A DNA stretch of 33,726 nt from an uncultured beta proteobacterium. Lineage in GTDB: Bacteria; Pseudomonadota; Gammaproteobacteria; Burkholderiales; Burkholderiaceae_C. Under the pieces are notes generated by a model. It saw nothing but the letters and a program-made list of their open reading frames with translations, was not told the origin of the DNA and ran no database searches. The translations under genes were made by a program, and so were the position numbers. Location: assembly GCA_903830985.1 (NCBI GenBank), contig CAIKVZ010000155.1:1-33726 (forward strand), given 5' to 3'. Numbering within the stretch: the first letter of the stretch is position 1; the number at the start of each line of letters is the position of its first letter. Positions 17,495 through 26,108 of the stretch are shown one piece after another.

Positions 17495-20400
17495 ATGTCC
17501 ATGGTTCAGCTGGCGCTGCGGCGCCCTTACACCTTCATCGTGATGGCGCTGCTGATCGTGCTGGCAACGCCGTTTGCCCTGCTCAACATGGCGACCGACA
17601 TCTTTCCGGAAATCAATATTCCGGTGGTCAGCATCATCTGGAACTACAGCGGCCTGTCGGCCCAGGAGATGGGCCAGCGCATCGCCGGGCAAAGCGAACG
17701 CGGCCTCACCACCACCGTCAGCGACATCGAGCACATCGAGTCGACCTCGCTGCTGGGGGTGTCGGTGATCAAGGTGTTCTTCCAGCCCACGGCCAACATC
17801 CAGATGGCGATCGCGCAGGTCGTCGCTTCCATGCAGACCCAGGTGCGCCAGTTGCCCCCGGGCATCACGCCGCCGCTGGTGATCAAGTACTCAGCCTCGA
17901 GCATCCCGGTGGTGCAACTCGCGCTGTCCAGTCCGACACTGCCCGAACAGGCGGTGTTTGACAACGCGGTGAACGTGCTGCGCCCGCAGCTCATCACCAT
18001 TCCCGGCGCGGCCGTGCCCTTTCCCTACGGTGGCAAGAACCGCCTGATCTCGATCGACCTGGACAGTGCAGCGATGCAGGCGCGGGGGCTGTCGCCGGTC
18101 GACGTGGTCAACGCCGTGAACCTGCAAAACCTGATCCTGCCCTCTGGCACGGTCAAATTTGACAGCACGGAATACAACGTCAGGATGAACGGCTCGCCCG
18201 ACGCCATCGCCGGCCTGGGCGACCTGCCGGTGCGCAGCGTCGGCGGCGCCACCACCTATGTGCGCGACGTGGCCCAGGTGCGCGACGGCTTCCAGCCACA
18301 GACCAATATCGTGCGCCAGGACGGCGCACGCGGCGTGCTGCTGTCGGTGATCAAGAACGGCGGTGCGTCCACCCTGGACATCGTGGCCAACCTGCGTGCC
18401 ATGCTGCCGCGCGTGGCCCAGCTGCTGCCCGGCGACATCACGGTGACGCCGCTGTTCGACCAGTCGGTGTTCGTCAAGGCCGCGGTCAAGGGCGTGGTGC
18501 TGGAGGCGCTGATCGCGGCCGCGCTCACCGCCGCCATGGTGCTGCTGTTCCTGGGCAACTGGCGCAGCACGCTGATCATCGCGCTGACGATTCCGCTGTC
18601 CATCCTGGCGTCGATCCTGGTGCTGAAAATGCTCGGCGAGACGCTGAACCTGATGACGCTCGGCGGCTTGGCGCTGTCGGTCGGCATCCTGGTGGACCAG
18701 GCCATCGTCACCATCGAAAACATCGAGCGCCACCTGCATCTGGGCACCGGCCTGCACGAAGCCATCGAGACCGGCGCCGGCGAAATCGGCGTGGCGGCCT
18801 TCGTCTCCACGCTGTGCATCTGCATCGTGTTCGTTCCCATGTTCTTTTTGTCGGGCGTGGCGCGCTTTTTGTTCGTGCCGATGGCCGAAGCCGTGGTGCT
18901 GGCGATGATCGCTTCGTATTTGCTGTCACGCACGCTGGTGCCCACGCTGGTACTGCTGCTCATGGGCCAGGCCGCCGCGCTTGACCCGCAAGCCCGGCCC
19001 AGCGCCCTGCAGCGCCTGTACCGCGCCTTTGACCGGCGCTTTGAGCTGCTGCGGCGCAATTACACGCTGGCCCTGTCGGTGTTGCTGGCGCACCGGCGTG
19101 GCTTTGCCTCGCTGTTCATGGGCTTTTGTCTGCTTTCCTGCCTGTTGTTCCCGCTGCTGGGGCGTGACTTTTTCCCCAGCGTCGACGCCGGGCAGATTCG
19201 CCTGCACCTGCGCGCGCCCACGGGAACGCGCATCGAGGAGACGGCCAGGCTGGCCGACGCCGTGGAGGCGGTGATACGCGAGATCATTCCCAAGGCGCAA
19301 CTCGAGACCGTGCTCGACAACCTGGGCGTGCCCAACAGCGGCATCAATCTGTCGTACAGCAACGCCGGCACCATTGGCACGCTGGATGGCGAGATCCTGC
19401 TGTCGCTGCGCGAAGGCCATGACCCGACCGAGGGCTTCGTCTCCAAACTGCGCGCCGAACTGCCCAAGCGCTTCCCTGGCGTCGAGTTCTTCTTCCAGCC
19501 GGCCGACATCGTGACGCAGATCCTCAACTTCGGCTTGCCAGCCGCCATCGACGTGCAGTTCACCGGCGCCGACGTGGCGGGCAACGCACGCCTGGCCGCC
19601 GAGTTGACCCAGCGCATCCGGCAGATTCCGGGCGCCGTCGACGCCCATGTGCACCAGCGCCTCAACGCCCCGACCTTGAATCTGCAGATGGACCGCACGC
19701 GCCTGCAGCAGCTGGGCTTGAGCGCGTCCAATGTCGGACAAAACCTGTTGATTGCCCTGTCGGGCAGTTCGCAGACCGCGCCGGCCTTCTGGCTCAATCC
19801 GCAAAACGGCGTGGTCTACAGCGTCGCCGTGCAGACGCCGCAGTACCAGATCGATTCGCTGGACGCGCTGCTCAACGTTCCCGTGGGCAGCGGCGCGGCC
19901 ACGAGCACCCAGGTGCTGGGCAACCTGGTCGAAGTCACAGCGGCGCAGCAGGTGGCGGTGGCCTCGCGCTTCAACATCCTGCCAGCCGTGGATGTCTACG
20001 TCAGCGTGCAGGGCACGGATCTGGCCTCGGTGGCGAATAGCGTGCAGGCGCTGGTCGACGAGATCAAACCGAAGCTGCCACGCGGCAGCCAGGTGGTGCT
20101 GCGTGGCCAGGTGGAGACCATGCAGGCGTCTTTCGTCGGTCTGGGCGTGGGCCTGCTCATGGCCATCGTGCTGGTCTACCTGTTGATCGTCATCAACTTC
20201 CAGTCCTGGCTGGACGCGCTGGTGATCATCGCCGCCCTGCCCGCGGCGCTGGCCGGCATCGCCTGGATGCTGTTCCTCACCGGCACCACGCTGAGCGTGC
20301 CGGCGCTCACCGGCGCCATCATGACCATGGGCGTGGCCACGGCCAACTCCATCCTGTTGATCTCCTTTGCACGCCAGCGCCAGCAGGACGGTGTGGCAGC

Positions 20401-20647
20401 CCTGGCCGCCGCGCTGGAAGCCGGCGCCACGCGCATCCGCCCCGTGCTGATGACGGCCCTGGCCATGGTCATCGGCATGATCCCCATGGCGCTGGGCCTG
20501 GGCGAAGGCGCCGAGCAAAATGCACCGCTGGGACGCGCCGTGATTGGTGGCCTGATCTTCGCCACCGTGTCCACCCTGTTCTTCGTGCCGGTGGTGTTTG
20601 CCGCGGTGCATCAGCGTCTGGCAAGACGTCATCAACCGAGATCCTAA
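17495..20647 (+). CDS. RND efflux pump inner-membrane permease
   Basis: Trimeric proton-driven exporter of the RND superfamily, 1050 residues, normal length. TM1 (RRPYTFIVMALLIVL) is followed by FPEINIPVVSIIWNYSGLSAQEM, typical of the HAE/hydrophobe group. The first periplasmic loop follows, then TM4 GILVDQAIVTIENIERH, a second loop, and TM10-11 GVATANSILLISFA and RIRPVLMTALAMVIGMIPMAL. At the relay site only D401 is present, with Q402 where AcrB has D408. A950 replaces AcrB K940, while the TM11 Arg of RIRP is kept. The CusA metal-binding methionines were not recognised. The start at ATG 17495 is preferred: AAGGA lies 10 nt upstream, against a TTG at 17465. First gene of a permease-adaptor-OMF operon with no local regulator. 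Confidence 0.92.
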   Translation: MSMVQLALRRPYTFIVMALLIVLATPFALLNMATDIFPEINIPVVSIIWNYSGLSAQEMGQRIAGQSERGLTTTVSDIEHIESTSLLGVSVIKVFFQPTANIQMAIAQVVASMQTQVRQLPPGITPPLVIKYSASSIPVVQLALSSPTLPEQAVFDNAVNVLRPQLITIPGAAVPFPYGGKNRLISIDLDSAAMQARGLSPVDVVNAVNLQNLILPSGTVKFDSTEYNVRMNGSPDAIAGLGDLPVRSVGGATTYVRDVAQVRDGFQPQTNIVRQDGARGVLLSVIKNGGASTLDIVANLRAMLPRVAQLLPGDITVTPLFDQSVFVKAAVKGVVLEALIAAALTAAMVLLFLGNWRSTLIIALTIPLSILASILVLKMLGETLNLMTLGGLALSVGILVDQAIVTIENIERHLHLGTGLHEAIETGAGEIGVAAFVSTLCICIVFVPMFFLSGVARFLFVPMAEAVVLAMIASYLLSRTLVPTLVLLLMGQAAALDPQARPSALQRLYRAFDRRFELLRRNYTLALSVLLAHRRGFASLFMGFCLLSCLLFPLLGRDFFPSVDAGQIRLHLRAPTGTRIEETARLADAVEAVIREIIPKAQLETVLDNLGVPNSGINLSYSNAGTIGTLDGEILLSLREGHDPTEGFVSKLRAELPKRFPGVEFFFQPADIVTQILNFGLPAAIDVQFTGADVAGNARLAAELTQRIRQIPGAVDAHVHQRLNAPTLNLQMDRTRLQQLGLSASNVGQNLLIALSGSSQTAPAFWLNPQNGVVYSVAVQTPQYQIDSLDALLNVPVGSGAATSTQVLGNLVEVTAAQQVAVASRFNILPAVDVYVSVQGTDLASVANSVQALVDEIKPKLPRGSQVVLRGQVETMQASFVGLGVGLLMAIVLVYLLIVINFQSWLDALVIIAALPAALAGIAWMLFLTGTTLSVPALTGAIMTMGVATANSILLISFARQRQQDGVAALAAALEAGATRIRPVLMTALAMVIGMIPMALGLGEGAEQNAPLGRAVIGGLIFATVSTLFFVPVVFAAVHQRLARRHQPRS

Positions 20648-20649
20648 CC

Positions 20650-21903
20650 ATGACCGACCAACGCCATGCCAGCCTGGATCTGCACCCCATAGCCGCCGAA
20701 CCGGGCGAGACGCCCATCGAACTTCTCCAGCGCCAACAGGTGATGCGCCGGGCCCAGATCACCGGGCTGGTGGTGCTGCTGCTGTTGGCGCTGGGAGGGG
20801 CCCGCACCCTGCTCGCGCGCAGCGCCAATGCGCAGGACCTGAACGCCGTGGTGGCGCAAAACAGCCAACAGTACGTCAAGACGACGCAGGCCCGGCACAG
20901 CGATGCCGCTCAAAGCCTGAGCCTGGCGGGGACCCTGCAAGGCCTGCTGCAGGCGCCGATCTCCGCGCGCGCCAGCGGTTACCTCAGGCGCTGGACCAAG
21001 GACATCGGCAGCACGGTGCTCAAGGGCGAATTGCTGGCCGAAATCGACTCACCCGAAATCGACCAGCAACTCGGCCAGGCGGTGGCGGCGCGCGACCAGG
21101 CGAGCTCGGGGCTGACGCTGGCCAAGAGCACGGTGGAGCGCTGGGAGGGCCTGCGCAAGAAGGACGTGGTGTCGCAGCAGGATCTGGACGAGCGGCGCAG
21201 CGCCGTGGCGCAGTCCCAGTCCTTCCTGGCCGCCGCCGAAGCCAATGTGCAGCGCCTGCGCCAACTCGAGGCGTTCAAGCGCGTGCTGGCACCCTTTGCC
21301 GGCGTCATCACCAAACGCAATGTCGACGTCGGCGACCTGATCGACAGTTCGCGCCCGCTGTTCACCCTGGCGCAATCCGACACACTGCGCGTCTACATCA
21401 ATGTGCCGCAGGCCTACGCCCATCTGGTCAAGGCCGGCCAACCCGTGGTCGTGACGCAGGGCGAATGGCGCGATCAGCGCTTTGCCGCTCAGGTGGTGCG
21501 CACCGCGGCGTCGATAGACAGCGCCACGCGCACCATGCAGGTGGAAGTGGCGTTGCCCAACGCCGACGGCCGGCTGTTGCCCGGGGCCTATGTGCAGGTC
21601 GCGCTGCCGCTGCGCGGCAGCGCCGCGCTGCTGGCGCCCACGGCCACGCTGCTGTTTCGCGCTGAAGGGACAATGGTCGCCGTGGTCGAGCCCCAAGGCC
21701 GGGTCAGTCTGAAGCGCGTCGCCGTAGGGCGTAACTACGGATCTGATTTCGAGGTGATGAGCGGCATCTCGGCCAGCGACCGCCTGGTGCTCAACCCGGC
21801 GGACTGGCTGGCCGACGGACAAAGCGTCACCGTTGCAGCACCCGCCCCTGCGGCTTCCGCACCGTCGGCCACGGCCAAGCCCGCCGCAAAGGAGCGCTCT
21901 TGA
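20650..21903 (+). CDS. RND efflux periplasmic adaptor (membrane fusion protein)
   Basis: Periplasmic adaptor linking the RND permease to the outer-membrane channel, 417 residues. After a cytoplasmic segment of about 35 residues there is one TM anchor at about 36-54, not a lipobox. The lipoyl half-motif ISARASGYLRRWTKDIGSTVLKG and EIDSPEIDQQL come next. An alpha-helical hairpin spans about 130-200, then the returning APFAGVITKRNVDVGDLI and the beta-barrel domain (FTLAQSDTLRVYINVPQAYA). The C-terminal tail is Ala/Pro-rich. It starts 2 nt after the permease stop and overlaps the OMF gene by 4 bp, so the three are translated as a unit. Substrate cannot be predicted. Confidence 0.93.
   Translation: MTDQRHASLDLHPIAAEPGETPIELLQRQQVMRRAQITGLVVLLLLALGGARTLLARSANAQDLNAVVAQNSQQYVKTTQARHSDAAQSLSLAGTLQGLLQAPISARASGYLRRWTKDIGSTVLKGELLAEIDSPEIDQQLGQAVAARDQASSGLTLAKSTVERWEGLRKKDVVSQQDLDERRSAVAQSQSFLAAAEANVQRLRQLEAFKRVLAPFAGVITKRNVDVGDLIDSSRPLFTLAQSDTLRVYINVPQAYAHLVKAGQPVVVTQGEWRDQRFAAQVVRTAASIDSATRTMQVEVALPNADGRLLPGAYVQVALPLRGSAALLAPTATLLFRAEGTMVAVVEPQGRVSLKRVAVGRNYGSDFEVMSGISASDRLVLNPADWLADGQSVTVAAPAPAASAPSATAKPAAKERS
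21888..21902 (+). promoter_or_regulatory. Ribosome-binding site and TTG start of the outer-membrane factor gene
   Basis: AAAGGAG (21888-21894) lies 5 nt before TTG 21900-21902, which overlaps the adaptor stop codon TGA (21901-21903). The TTG start gives a short lipoprotein signal ending in LLLAGC. No ATG or GTG before the lipobox Cys offers a better choice. Confidence 0.75.
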
Positions 21904-23321
21904 CACCGAGCCAGGTCTTCAACTGCATTGCGGTTGGCGGCCTGCTGCTGGCCGGCTGCACGGCCGGCCCGGACTACCGCAGGCCCGCACCCGACATGCC
22001 TGTGGCGTGGAAGCTGGACGCCCCCTGGCGCCAAGCTGCGCCCAGCGACGCCCAAGCCAAGGGCGCCTGGTGGCAGGCCTATGGCGACGCGCAACTCGAC
22101 GCACTGGAACAGCAGGCCCTGACGAACAGCCCGACGCTGGCGCTGGCCCAGGCGCGACTCTCGCAGGCGCGTGCGGCGCTGACCGGCAGTTCGGCCGCCA
22201 GCCTGCCCCAAGTGGGACTGAACGAACGCGTGTCACGGCAAATGATTTCTGCCAATCGCCCGCTGTCCAACTACAACAGCCCCAATTTTTCCACCGTGCA
22301 GAACGAGTACAGCGTGGGCTTGAACGTGGCTTACGAAGTCGACCTGGCGGGCCGGGTGCAGCGCACCATCGAGGGCGCGCAGGCCACGCTCGAGCAGTCC
22401 GCGGCCGACCTGGAAAACACGCGCCTGCTGCTGGGCGCGGAGTTGGCCAGCAACTACTTCAATCTGCGCGAGATCGACATCGAGCTGGACGTGCTGGGTC
22501 GTTCCATCGCGCTGCAGGCGCGCGCACTGGAACTCGTGAGCGCACGCCACGATCTGGGCGCTGCCAGCGGCCTGGACGTGGCACAACAACAGGCCTTGCT
22601 GGACAGCACAAGGGTGCAGGTCGAACTGCTGCAGCGCCAGCGCAGCAATTTCGAACACGCGCTGGCCACGCTGGTGGGCGTGCCGGCGCCGCTGTTCACC
22701 CTGGCGCCGGACCTGCATGACATCACGCCGCCACCCGTACCGCTGGGCCAGCCTTCCGACCTGCTGGAGCGGCGACCCGATATCGCGGCAGCAGAACGCG
22801 CCATGGCCGTGGCCAACGCGCAGATCGGCGTCGCGGCTGCGGCCTTCTATCCCAGTGTCACGCTGGGATCGGCACTGGGCATGGACAGCCGCGCCCTGAC
22901 CCGCCTTTTTGACGCGCCCAGCACGCTGTGGTCGCTGGGCGTGTCGGCCGCGCAAACCCTGTTTGACGGCGGCCGCATCCAGGCCAATGTGGCATTTGCC
23001 CAGGCGGGACACGCGGGCGCTGCGGCCAACTACCGGCGTGTCGTGCTGGCCGCGATGCAGGAAGTCGAGGACGGCATCACCGGCCTGGCGGCCCTGGAGC
23101 GCGCCGGGGCGCAAGCCCACATCGCAGTGCGCACGGCGCGGCGCGTGCTGGACATGGCGACGGCGCGCTACGATGGTGGCGCCTCGGCCTACCCCGACGT
23201 CATCACCGCCCAGCAAGCACTGCTGGTCAGCGAGCGCCAGGCGGCGCAACTGCTGGGGCAGCGCCTGGTCACTTCCGTCTTTTTGATCAAGGCGCTGGGT
23301 GGCCAACTGGCACCCGGCTGA
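21900..23321 (+). CDS. Outer-membrane efflux lipoprotein (NodT/OprM-type channel)
   Basis: TolC-like outer-membrane channel of the NodT family, 473 residues. The lipobox LLLAGC places the lipidated Cys at residue 20 and the mature protein begins TAGPDYRRPAPDMP, a standard NodT opening. The two OEP repeats are recognisable: the first with TNSPTLALAQARLSQARA and the second after LLERRPDIAAAERAMAVANAQIGVAAAAFYPSVTLG, which is the most conserved family segment. It completes the RND export system encoded directly upstream and starts at TTG in a stop-start overlap with the adaptor. Third and last gene of the operon; 30 bp separate it from the HDOD gene, so read-through is possible. Confidence 0.94.
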   Translation: MTPSQVFNCIAVGGLLLAGCTAGPDYRRPAPDMPVAWKLDAPWRQAAPSDAQAKGAWWQAYGDAQLDALEQQALTNSPTLALAQARLSQARAALTGSSAASLPQVGLNERVSRQMISANRPLSNYNSPNFSTVQNEYSVGLNVAYEVDLAGRVQRTIEGAQATLEQSAADLENTRLLLGAELASNYFNLREIDIELDVLGRSIALQARALELVSARHDLGAASGLDVAQQQALLDSTRVQVELLQRQRSNFEHALATLVGVPAPLFTLAPDLHDITPPPVPLGQPSDLLERRPDIAAAERAMAVANAQIGVAAAAFYPSVTLGSALGMDSRALTRLFDAPSTLWSLGVSAAQTLFDGGRIQANVAFAQAGHAGAAANYRRVVLAAMQEVEDGITGLAALERAGAQAHIAVRTARRVLDMATARYDGGASAYPDVITAQQALLVSERQAAQLLGQRLVTSVFLIKALGGQLAPG

Positions 23322-23351
23322 AAATTCGCCCCAACCATTTCCGTAAAAACC

Positions 23352-24158
23352 ATGTCCAGCCTCGATTCCTTCTTTGAGTCCATCAAACTGCCCGCCATGC
23401 CCGAGGTGGCGCACGCGCTGATCAAGACGCTCAACCATAACGATGCCACCATCCTGGAAGTGCGCAACATCATCGCCAAAGACCCGGCGCTGAGCGCCAA
23501 GCTGTTGCGCCTGGGGAACAGCGCGCAGTTCGGCCTGCCACGCGGCGTCGGCACGCTGGACCACGCCATCGCCATGGTGGGCATGAGCCAGGTGCGAACG
23601 CTGGCGCTGGCGGCCTGCCTGAATGACTCCTTTCCCACTCCGCCAGGCCTGGACCGCAAGGAGTTCTGGAAGAATTCCATGGCCTGCGCCGGCTACGCAC
23701 AGTGGTTGGCCCAGTGCCTGGACATGGACGCCCAGCAGGCCTGGTTGACCGGCATGATGCTGCGCCTGGGCGAGTTGCTGATCGTCCAGACGGAACCCAA
23801 AACCCTGCTGGAGATTGAAAAACTGCCGCACCTGCCTGGCGGACGCTGGGAGCGCGAGAAGCGCCTGGTGGGCTTCAGCGAAGGCGAGATCACCGCCGAA
23901 CTGGCGCGGCGCTGGGACTTTCCGATGCAGATCGTGCAGGCCCTGCAACGCTCGTCCAGCCCGCTGCACGAACAGGCGTTTTCGCGACTGGGTTCGGTCG
24001 TGCATTTGGCCGGATTGCTCGCCGACATGCCTTACACCGGCCCCGACATGATCGACGCCCTGCCGCCCGAGGTGCTCGACTCGTTTCAAATGGACATACC
24101 CTGGCTGCGCGACAGCTTTCCACAGCCGGACACGTTTGTGAACCTGAGCGCGTTGTGA
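23352..24158 (+). CDS. HDOD-domain signalling protein
   Basis: Cytoplasmic protein of 268 residues consisting of one HDOD domain (about 10-205) and a short C-terminal extension. Diagnostic segments are LPAMPEVAHALIKTLN, IIAKDPALSAKLLRLGNSAQFG and TLDHAIAMVGMSQVRTLALAA, then the helix containing DAQQAWLTGMMLRLGELL. HDOD domains resemble HD phosphohydrolases but lack the metal-binding His-Asp pair and are thought to be regulatory. They are often linked to c-di-GMP, chemotaxis or stress circuits. No partner domain is fused. It may be transcribed from the efflux operon or with the small gene that follows. Precise role unknown. Confidence 0.9.
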   Translation: MSSLDSFFESIKLPAMPEVAHALIKTLNHNDATILEVRNIIAKDPALSAKLLRLGNSAQFGLPRGVGTLDHAIAMVGMSQVRTLALAACLNDSFPTPPGLDRKEFWKNSMACAGYAQWLAQCLDMDAQQAWLTGMMLRLGELLIVQTEPKTLLEIEKLPHLPGGRWEREKRLVGFSEGEITAELARRWDFPMQIVQALQRSSSPLHEQAFSRLGSVVHLAGLLADMPYTGPDMIDALPPEVLDSFQMDIPWLRDSFPQPDTFVNLSAL

Positions 24159-24201
24159 GGACGTAGCTCGGCCCCTGCTCTTCAACCATCTGGAATATCC
24201 C

Positions 24202-24468
24202 TTGAGCCTGCAGCACCAACCCCGCCCCCTGTCCTGGCTGAAAGATCTGCTGGCGCGCCACCCCAGGCTGCCACCGGAGCGCCAGCGCGCGCTGGACCTG
24301 ATCGCCGCCATCGATGCGGGAGGCATTCCGCTGAACCCGGCCCGGGTGAACGACATTGCCCGCAAGCTGGGGCTGGACGTGGCAACCACCGCCCCGGTCG
24401 AAGTGACGATCGCACGCATCCGCAAGGCGCTGGCCGCCCCGCCACTGGACGGCGACGCAACGCGCTGA
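24202..24468 (+). CDS. Small hypothetical protein, 88 residues
   Basis: Not recognised as a named family. The composition is protein-like: an amphipathic N-terminal half (SWLKDLLARHPRLPPERQRALDLIAAID) and a helical second half ending in ARIRKALAAPP, with the intervening segment GGIPLNPARVNDIARKLGL resembling a small helix-turn-helix-like unit. The start is TTG 24202 with GGAA about 6 nt upstream; no ATG is available near the N-terminus. It lies between the HDOD and serine hydrolase genes in the same orientation with short gaps (43 and 26 bp), which supports a real gene. The antisense strand is also open here, as is common in high-GC DNA. Confidence is moderate. Confidence 0.55.
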   Translation: MSLQHQPRPLSWLKDLLARHPRLPPERQRALDLIAAIDAGGIPLNPARVNDIARKLGLDVATTAPVEVTIARIRKALAAPPLDGDATR

Positions 24469-24494
24469 GCGGCGCGCCGTACCGCAAAACGAAG

Positions 24495-25745
24495 ATGTCG
24501 CAGCGACGGCGCCACCTGTTGATCCTGCTGCTGTTGGCCGCCCGCTTGGCACAGGCCGAGCCCGATGAGCCGGAGCTGGGCCAGCACAGCGGCTACCCGG
24601 TTGGCACCGGTCTGGCCGACTGGGCGGACATGGCCCACCGTGTGGGCTCCTGGTCGGCCCTGGACAAGGTGCCGGGCATGTTGACCTCGCCGGTGCAACG
24701 CTCGGCCACACCGACGCCGTTGCCGAACGCCAAAACGGCACGGCCCATCAGCTACCGCTTTCGCAACATCGGCTACGCGCTGGACGACTACCTGGAGCGG
24801 CGTCGCATCACCGGTCTGCTGATCCTGAAGGACGGCGAGATCGTGGCCGAGCGTTACCGCTATGGCCGCAACGAAGACGCCCGCTTTCTCTCGTTTTCCA
24901 TGGCCAAGAGCGTGACCGCGCTGCTCGTCGGCGTCGCATTGGCCAAGGGCGCGATTGCTTCGCTCGATGACCCGGCCGGCAAGTACGCCAGGGATCTTGC
25001 GGACAGCCCTTACGGCGAGACCTCGATCCGGCACTTGCTGCGCATGAGTTCGGGTCTGCGCTTCACCGAGCGCTACGATGGGCACGACGACGTGGCGCGA
25101 CTGGCACGCAGCGTCAGCACCGGACGTCCCGGTGTGGTGAGCGTGCTGCGCTCCGTCACCGAACGCCATGCGGCGGCGGGCGAGAAATTTGTCTACGCCA
25201 GCGCCGAGTCCGAAGTGCTCGGACGCGTGCTGACCGCAGCGACCGGGCGCAGCATGGCGCAGCTCACGACCGATTGGCTGTGGCAGCCCATGGGCGCCGA
25301 GAACGACGCTTTCTGGCGCACCGGAGCCGACCAGCAGGAGGTCGCCTTCGCCTTCTTCAACGCCAGCCTGCGCGACTGGGGTCGACTGGGACTGCTGCTG
25401 GCCCATGACGGAAAACGGGGCGAGCAGCAGATCGTGGCGCGCGACTACCTGCTAGCTGCCACCGATCCGGCACGCCAGCCTGCGGCCTTTGCCCCCTTGC
25501 GGGCCACGCCGTATTTTGGCTACGGCTACCAGTTCTGGCTGCACCCCTTGCGCGAACGCAGCTTTGCCATGCAGGGCGTGTACGGACAGGCGGTGTTTGT
25601 GCAGCCGGCCAGCGGCATCGTCATGGTGCAGACCGCCGTCTACGCCAGCGCCAGCGGCGCGCAGGACCCTGAGCCCTACGCCGAGCGCGCCGCATTTTGG
25701 CTGGGGGTGCTGCAATCGCTGGGCGGCAATACGCAACGCTATTGA
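24495..25745 (+). CDS. Serine hydrolase, beta-lactamase class C / 6-aminohexanoate-dimer-hydrolase type
   Basis: Predicted exported serine hydrolase of the beta-lactamase-related family, 416 residues. The signal peptide is short and ends near LAQA (residues 18-21). The nucleophile motif is S135-MAK138 (SxxK) and the second motif is Y234-AS236 (YxS/YxN position), followed by ESEVLGRVL. The KTG-equivalent region was not clearly recognised. The SMAKSVTALLVGVALAKG block and the SGLRFTERY segment resemble NylB-like amide hydrolases and esterases rather than true beta-lactamases. A cell-wall or small-amide substrate is possible. The ATG at 24495 lacks a good ribosome-binding site. It precedes the AT-richer spacer that separates this region from the envelope cluster. 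Confidence 0.87.
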   Translation: MSQRRRHLLILLLLAARLAQAEPDEPELGQHSGYPVGTGLADWADMAHRVGSWSALDKVPGMLTSPVQRSATPTPLPNAKTARPISYRFRNIGYALDDYLERRRITGLLILKDGEIVAERYRYGRNEDARFLSFSMAKSVTALLVGVALAKGAIASLDDPAGKYARDLADSPYGETSIRHLLRMSSGLRFTERYDGHDDVARLARSVSTGRPGVVSVLRSVTERHAAAGEKFVYASAESEVLGRVLTAATGRSMAQLTTDWLWQPMGAENDAFWRTGADQQEVAFAFFNASLRDWGRLGLLLAHDGKRGEQQIVARDYLLAATDPARQPAAFAPLRATPYFGYGYQFWLHPLRERSFAMQGVYGQAVFVQPASGIVMVQTAVYASASGAQDPEPYAERAAFWLGVLQSLGGNTQRY

Positions 25746-26108
25746 ATGGCAATTTGCGAAAGCGAATTCGGAATTGACGCAACGGGTGGCGCAAATTCAT
25801 CTGCCACTACTTCTGAGAAATCTTTTAAATGCTGCATTGCAGCCCGTGTGGATGGAATGCTATTGAATTGCGAATAGTCAAATCGCCAACCCGGTGACAG
25901 AGCCGCATCGACAAATTGTTGGAGGTGATTGAACCGGCGACGGTCAGGTATTCCCCATTGGCGAGACAGAAAATCGCTACACGCCGCGGTCCAACTCAGC
26001 GACAGTCGCGCCCCGCAAAGGGGCCTGTCAGGCAATCGCTATGATTGCCGCCAAGATTGGATCAGCACCCACTTCACTTTGGCTGCCGAACGAACGCAGG
26101 GCGACATC
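25746..26108. other. AT-richer intergenic region before the M50 gene
   Basis: A 363-bp stretch without a convincing gene. By eye the first 180 bp are close to half A+T, clearly richer than the flanking genes. Short related phrases recur (ATTGAATGGCAATTTGCGAA at 25743 and ATTGAATTGCGAAT at 25863). A strong Shine-Dalgarno-like GGAGGTGA (25921-25928) has no properly spaced start codon. A hairpin lies at 26031-26049. The region probably contains the promoter of the M50 gene and may mark a junction with acquired DNA. Confidence 0.5.
26031..26049. repeat. Perfect 7-bp inverted repeat upstream of the M50 gene
   Basis: GGCAATC (26031-26037) and GATTGCC (26043-26049) are exact inverted copies around the 5-nt loop GCTAT, 59 bp before the M50 start codon. 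The size and position fit an operator or an mRNA leader hairpin. No T-run follows. Confidence 0.45.

Noticed and set aside
22233-25406. A 1057-codon open frame on the minus strand across the outer-membrane factor, HDOD, small-protein and serine-hydrolase genes
   Set aside because: It is striking because it also stays open through three intergenic gaps. Its translation is His/Gln/Arg/Gly-rich without domain motifs, and the plus strand has well-recognised proteins with catalytic motifs. Long antisense frames are common in high-GC DNA.
25739-26035. 98-codon minus-strand ORF in the AT-richer spacer
   Set aside because: It starts at TTG without a ribosome-binding site, has no recognisable domain, and runs into the end of the serine hydrolase gene. 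It could not be excluded fully but is not supported.
25929-26108. N-terminal extension of the M50 peptidase from TTG 25929 next to GGAGG
   Set aside because: GGAGG is only 3 nt from the TTG, and the added 60 residues are Arg/Ser-rich and would precede a natural membrane-protein start.
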